Source of the DNA: an uncultured Eubacterium sp.
GTDB lineage: Bacteria; Bacillota; Clostridia; Lachnospirales; Lachnospiraceae
Reading direction: 5' to 3'
Assembly (NCBI GenBank): GCA_910584245.1
Contig: CAJTZF010000009.1
Location: forward strand, 40,040-104,039
DNA length: 64,000 nt
Under the pieces are notes generated by a model. That model was not told the origin of the DNA, searched no databases, and saw nothing but the letters and a program-made list of their open reading frames with translations. The first letter of the stretch is position 1, and the number at the start of each line of letters is the position of its first letter. A program made the translations under genes and the position numbers. Below, piece by piece: positions 60,924 to 64,000 of this stretch.

Positions 60924-62255
60924 CTATGGTTCCAGGCGACTTAAATCTCTTGGGAACAGCGTAGTCTCCCTTACATTTTCCTCGCCAAGCAGCTTCATTG
61001 TCATTCGCTCCAGTCCAATACCAAGTCCCCCGTGAGGCGGCATTCCGTGTCTGAAAATCATTAAATAATGCTCCATCCCCTCATCGGTCATGCCCCTGGC
61101 TTTTATTTTATTCTCCAACGTATCCAAATCATGAATGCGCTGCCCGCCGGTCGTGATTTCCAGTCCCCCAAACAGAAGGTCAAAACTGAGCGTATACGTC
61201 GGGTCCGCCGGATCATCCATTGCATAAAACGGACGTTTTTTGGATGGATAATGAGTGACAAACACAAAATCCGCACCGTACTCTTCCTTGAAATACTGGC
61301 CAATTAGCGCCTCCTCCTCCGGCTCCAGGTCATACGGGTTGCGAATATCCCGGTCATATTTTTCCGACACCAGCTTTTTTGCCTCGTCAAACCGAACCTG
61401 GGGAATCTTCTCCACTGACGGGAGCGCCACGCCGAGTATGTCGAGTTCGCGGGCATACTGCTCTTTCAAAAGCTTGACCATATGCTGCAAAAATCCGGTT
61501 TCCATCTGCATAATATCCTGAAAGCTGTCGATGTACCCCATCTCAAAGTCCAGCGAAGTATACTCATTCAGGTGGCGTTTCGTGTTGTGTTTTTCTGCCC
61601 GGAACACCGGGGCAGTTTCAAAAACGCGGTCAAAAACACCTACCATCATCTGCTTGTAGAACTGGGGACTCTGCTCTAAAATAGCAGGGCGGTGAAAATA
61701 ATCCAGTTTAAATATATTCGCGCCTCCCTCTGCCCCTTTTGCACCGATCTTGGGCGTGTGGATTTCCGTAAACCCCTGTGAAAACAAATAGTCACGAAAT
61801 GCCCGGACAATCCCTTCCTGTATTTTAAATTTTGCCCGCTCCTTTACATTGCGAAGCGAGATCGGACGAAGATTCAGCTTTGTCTCGAGGGAAGTGCCTA
61901 ATTTCCATTTATTAATCGGAATTGGCATGGGCTCTTTTGGCTCGGAGAGAACCTGAACGGCCTGTAAACGAATTTCAAATCCATTTGGCGCACGGTCCTC
62001 TTTCTTGACCGTCCCAGTCACCTCCACGGTGGCAGCCTCTTTTAACTGCCTAAAATCCATGTCAACTGCTCCCCGCTCAAAAATGGTCTGCACAAGTCCT
62101 TCCCGCTTTCGGAGAATGACAAACGCCACATCCCCCATATCCCGTATGGTGTGCACTGCCCCATTCATGCTGATCTGTCTCCCCTCATAACCGCCGGAGA
62201 GAATGTCTGAAATTTCCACTACCTTTTTTTGTGTCTGTCCTGATATAAATTCCAT
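60924..62255 (-). CDS. aspS: aspartate--tRNA(Asp/Asn) ligase, archaeal-type (probably non-discriminating)
   Basis: A 443-residue AspRS: an N-terminal OB fold (GRQISMNGAVHTIRDMGD) and a class II core with FTEIHTPKIGAKGAEGGANIF, FRAEKHNTKRHLNEYTSLD and the motif 3 GGLGIGLERMTMKLLG. It lacks the bacterial GAD insertion, so it is the short archaeal type. Together with downstream gatCAB it probably charges tRNA-Asn with Asp for amidation. The ATG at 62255 follows AAGGGG; the 30 upstream in-frame codons lie in the T-box terminator region and are rejected. Confidence 0.92.
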   Translation of the reverse strand: MEFISGQTQKKVVEISDILSGGYEGRQISMNGAVHTIRDMGDVAFVILRKREGLVQTIFERGAVDMDFRQLKEAATVEVTGTVKKEDRAPNGFEIRLQAVQVLSEPKEPMPIPINKWKLGTSLETKLNLRPISLRNVKERAKFKIQEGIVRAFRDYLFSQGFTEIHTPKIGAKGAEGGANIFKLDYFHRPAILEQSPQFYKQMMVGVFDRVFETAPVFRAEKHNTKRHLNEYTSLDFEMGYIDSFQDIMQMETGFLQHMVKLLKEQYARELDILGVALPSVEKIPQVRFDEAKKLVSEKYDRDIRNPYDLEPEEEALIGQYFKEEYGADFVFVTHYPSKKRPFYAMDDPADPTYTLSFDLLFGGLEITTGGQRIHDLDTLENKIKARGMTDEGMEHYLMIFRHGMPPHGGLGIGLERMTMKLLGEENVRETTLFPRDLSRLEP

Positions 62256-62317
62256 ATGATGCCCCTTTCCTGCACGCAATTTGCGCACATCGCTGCCTGT
62301 CATTTCACCGGGGCAAA

Positions 62318-62607
62318 TAAAAAAGCCCGCCCCAGTGAAACTCATGTTTCACATGGGACGAGCCTGAATATTTACCATTCAAAACCCGCGGTACCACCCG
62401 CATTGAAAATCAAATCCTGCCTGATTTCCCTCTCTCTGTGCATATAACGGTGCAACCGTATATCCCTAGCAGATATCCACCTTCTGTTCAGAATACAAGC
62501 TCCAGAATGTTCTCCTGCCTGCCGCTTCCACGAGATGCTCTCAGCCGGTGACATCTCTTTCTGTCAAACGGTCACTGCACAAGCAATCGGTTCCTTCATA
62601 GCCTTTG
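62318..62607 (-). promoter_or_regulatory. T-box leader of aspS-gatCAB
   Basis: On the minus strand GCGGGTGGTACCGCGG (62386-62401) is a clear T-box antiterminator sequence. It is followed by a terminator (62318-62364: GCCC..GTGAAAC pairing GTTTCAC..GGGC, then a T run). An upstream stem I region contains AGAGA. The candidate specifier CTGAACAG (GAAC at 62486-62489) includes AAC (Asn) and the overlapping GAA (Glu). Uncharged tRNA should switch transcription on. Confidence 0.93.
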
Positions 62608-62613
62608 CAGCTT

Positions 62614-62642
62614 ATTTTATCACAACCACCTCTGAAATTCAA
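62614..62642 (-). promoter_or_regulatory. promoter of the T-box operon
   Basis: On the minus strand TTGAAT (62637-62642), 17 nt, TAAAAT (62614-62619). Confidence 0.65.
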
Positions 62643-62717
62643 GAGGAAATTTATGTATGCCAATAGCCGCAATGGGATACAATATTTCCATTCAAAAATG
62701 GAAAGGCCGTGTGTTAC

Positions 62718-63197
62718 ATGGAATTTGAATGGTCAAAAAAAGTTTCTGAATCTGTCATCGAGCATGTATGCCAAATACGCCCAGAGCATTTGAATGGCGG
62801 AGGCCGGTTATTTGGCGGAAGATTAATGGAGTGGATTGATGAGATTGCCGGACTGGTGGCAATCCGCCATTCCCAGTGCAACGTAATTACCGCCTCCGCA
62901 GATAATTTAAAATTTATACGTGGCGCCTTCCAAAACGATCTGATCGTATTAATCGGAAGATTAACTTATGTGGGCACCACCTCAATGGAAGTGCGGGTCG
63001 ATACGTACGTAGAGAGCCTTGACGGCATACGGCGCCCGATTAATAGGGCCTATCTAACGCTGGTAGCCGTCGACGCAAACGGAAAACCACAAGAGGTACC
63101 AAAGTTAATTTTAGAAACAGAAAGCGAAAAGGCAGAATGGGAAGCGGGAAAAAAGAGAAGGGAAATACGGAACCAAAGAAGTAAAGAAGGCTTCTAA
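62718..63197 (+). CDS. acyl-CoA thioesterase (hotdog fold)
   Basis: A 159-residue single-hotdog thioesterase of the YciA/BFIT type: IRPEHLNGGGRLFGGRLMEW with the conserved Asn-Gly and Gly-Gly, WIDEIAGLVAIRHS with the catalytic Asp region, and TYVGTTSMEVRVDTYVE. It hydrolyses acyl-CoA; chain length not known. The C-terminal tail is highly charged. ATG at 62718 with GAAAGG upstream; a GTG three codons earlier is less likely. Confidence 0.9.
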   Translation: MEFEWSKKVSESVIEHVCQIRPEHLNGGGRLFGGRLMEWIDEIAGLVAIRHSQCNVITASADNLKFIRGAFQNDLIVLIGRLTYVGTTSMEVRVDTYVESLDGIRRPINRAYLTLVAVDANGKPQEVPKLILETESEKAEWEAGKKRREIRNQRSKEGF

Positions 63198-63243
63198 TTG
63201 CGTTTCCGCAACAGAAACTATGCGCTACCTAACAAAGCAAAAA

Positions 63244-63296
63244 AAGAAGCTCCAGCCCGCTTATTTGTACCCTTTAAGCAAACTGGAGTTTCCTTA
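63244..63296. terminator. possible bidirectional terminator
   Basis: AAGCTCCAG and CTGGAGTTT form an imperfect stem between convergent genes, with a short T-rich end. Confidence 0.5.
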
Positions 63297-63310
63297 ATAT
63301 GAACTTATTA

Positions 63311-64000
63311 TTAATATAATGCCTTGGTAGCCTCTGGCGTTTCTACCCCCGGACCTTCCGTAAAGTTTTCTTCCGTTGAAAACTGGACTGACTTAATTTT
63401 TAATTCCTTTGCCGCACTATTGCTGAAATCGACATGTACAAATTTTATGCCCTTCAGACAACCACCTTCATAGTTTTCCGCAACCTTATATATAACGGAG
63501 GATTCCTCTGCGGCGGCAGCAAGACTACCGATCTCATGCTGGCCAGGGGGCGTCTGACCCATTCCGTCCGTCATCGCCCCATCCAATAAATAGGCACTAA
63601 TTGCCGAACCACTTGTATAAGTAATCTTTGCTGATTTGTAAACATTTCCATCGTCAGGGGCCTTAAGAATAATTCCCTGGAACTGCGGTACCGTCACGCT
63701 GAGAGAGGAATCAACATTGTTGTAAGCAGCTACCACACCACTACCATCACTTGCGTATGCTGCCGGATTGGAGAAATCGACTGTTGTCACAATCGGAGCT
63801 GGCGTTGCCGGCGCCTGGCTCTCCTCTGGTTCCTGGCTTGCTTCCGGCGCTGTACTCGCTTCCGGTGCTGTACTCGCCTCTGGCGCCTGGCTTGCTTCCG
63901 GTGCCTGGCTCGCCTCTGGCGCTTGGCTTGCTTCCGGTGCCTGGCTCACCTCCGGCGCATTGCTCGCCTCTGGCGCTTGGCTTGCTTCCGGTGCCTGGCT
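63311..64000 (-). CDS. surface protein with SQAPEA repeats and CBM-like domain (5' end beyond window)
   Basis: The frame is open to the window edge on the minus strand. The visible N-terminal part is a run of Ser-(Gln/Thr)-Ala-Pro-Glu-Ala hexapeptides. The following domain has SVTVPQFQGIILKAPDD, ISAYLLDGAMTDG and YEGGCLKGIKFVHVDF, matching the pattern of the CBM-like domains in the 48392-51442 protein (LPDN, HALYDA, VGGCIRG). A short tail ends GVETPEATKALY, without a sorting signal. Probably an exported relative of that protein; the N-terminus and signal peptide are outside. Confidence 0.8.
   Translation of the reverse strand, partial: SQAPEASQAPEASNAPEVSQAPEASQAPEASQAPEASQAPEASTAPEASTAPEASQEPEESQAPATPAPIVTTVDFSNPAAYASDGSGVVAAYNNVDSSLSVTVPQFQGIILKAPDDGNVYKSAKITYTSGSAISAYLLDGAMTDGMGQTPPGQHEIGSLAAAAEESSVIYKVAENYEGGCLKGIKFVHVDFSNSAAKELKIKSVQFSTEENFTEGPGVETPEATKALY
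63775..64000 (-). repeat. 18-bp tandem repeats encoding SQAPEA
   Basis: At least ten near-identical 18-bp units (GCCTGGCT, TCCGGC, TCTGGC variants on the plus strand) code for the Ser-Gln-Ala-Pro-Glu-Ala linker and run past the window edge. Confidence 0.88.

Overview
This window looks like a chromosomal segment of an anaerobic, spore-forming Lachnospiraceae-type member of the Clostridia. Support comes from a class III anaerobic ribonucleotide reductase with NrdR boxes, an NfnAB-like electron-bifurcating pair, the sporulation protein YyaC, a CIRCE-controlled hrcA-grpE-dnaK-dnaJ cluster, a T-box ahead of a non-discriminating AspRS plus GatCAB, and many secreted Big2 proteins. A GH98 enzyme suggests a mucin-associated gut organism. 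I saw no insertion sequence, prophage, CRISPR array or rRNA.

Left arm (1-7480, minus strand). The most interesting block is a compact, translationally coupled cluster matching the uncharacterised STM4011-STM4015 set first named in Salmonella. It encodes two radical SAM proteins, a phosphatase/sulfatase-superfamily hydrolase, an ATP-grasp protein and a leucine-rich-repeat protein. It lies downstream of a DUF951 protein, a small membrane protein and nrdD. nrdD has a clear promoter and two NrdR boxes exactly 31 bp apart.

Core housekeeping (7500-33400). In order: rpsF-ssb-rpsR; gdpP-rplI-dnaB (c-di-AMP turnover and replication); a MerR-like regulator; a strongly expressed-looking secreted Big2 protein; the heat-shock cluster; cvpA and two membrane-anchored proteins, one with a degenerate MPN/JAB-like domain; yyaC converging on dnaX-ybaB-recR; pfkA and a GGDEF protein; nfnAB; and mrp-thiN-AIM24.

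Surface and accessory region (33400-55500). A 1238-residue Big2 protein ends in an alternating A-B-A-B repeat. Next to it is a probable aerolysin/ETX-MTX2-type beta-pore-forming protein behind a palindromic operator. Then come an SH3 lipoprotein with an ECF sigma/anti-sigma pair, a tRNA-Leu, a patatin-like phospholipase, a sugar isomerase-xylulokinase pair with a Big2 protein, galE, a 1016-residue Big2 protein with hexapeptide linkers, a GH98 glycosidase, and galK. GH98, galE and galK make sense together as release and use of galactose from host glycans.

Right arm (55600-64000). A CBS/DRTGG/DHH inorganic diphosphatase, a T-box-controlled aspS2-gatC-gatA-gatB-PilZ operon for tRNA-dependent Asn (and Gln) synthesis, an acyl-CoA thioesterase, and the C-terminal part of another hexapeptide-linker surface protein running off the window.
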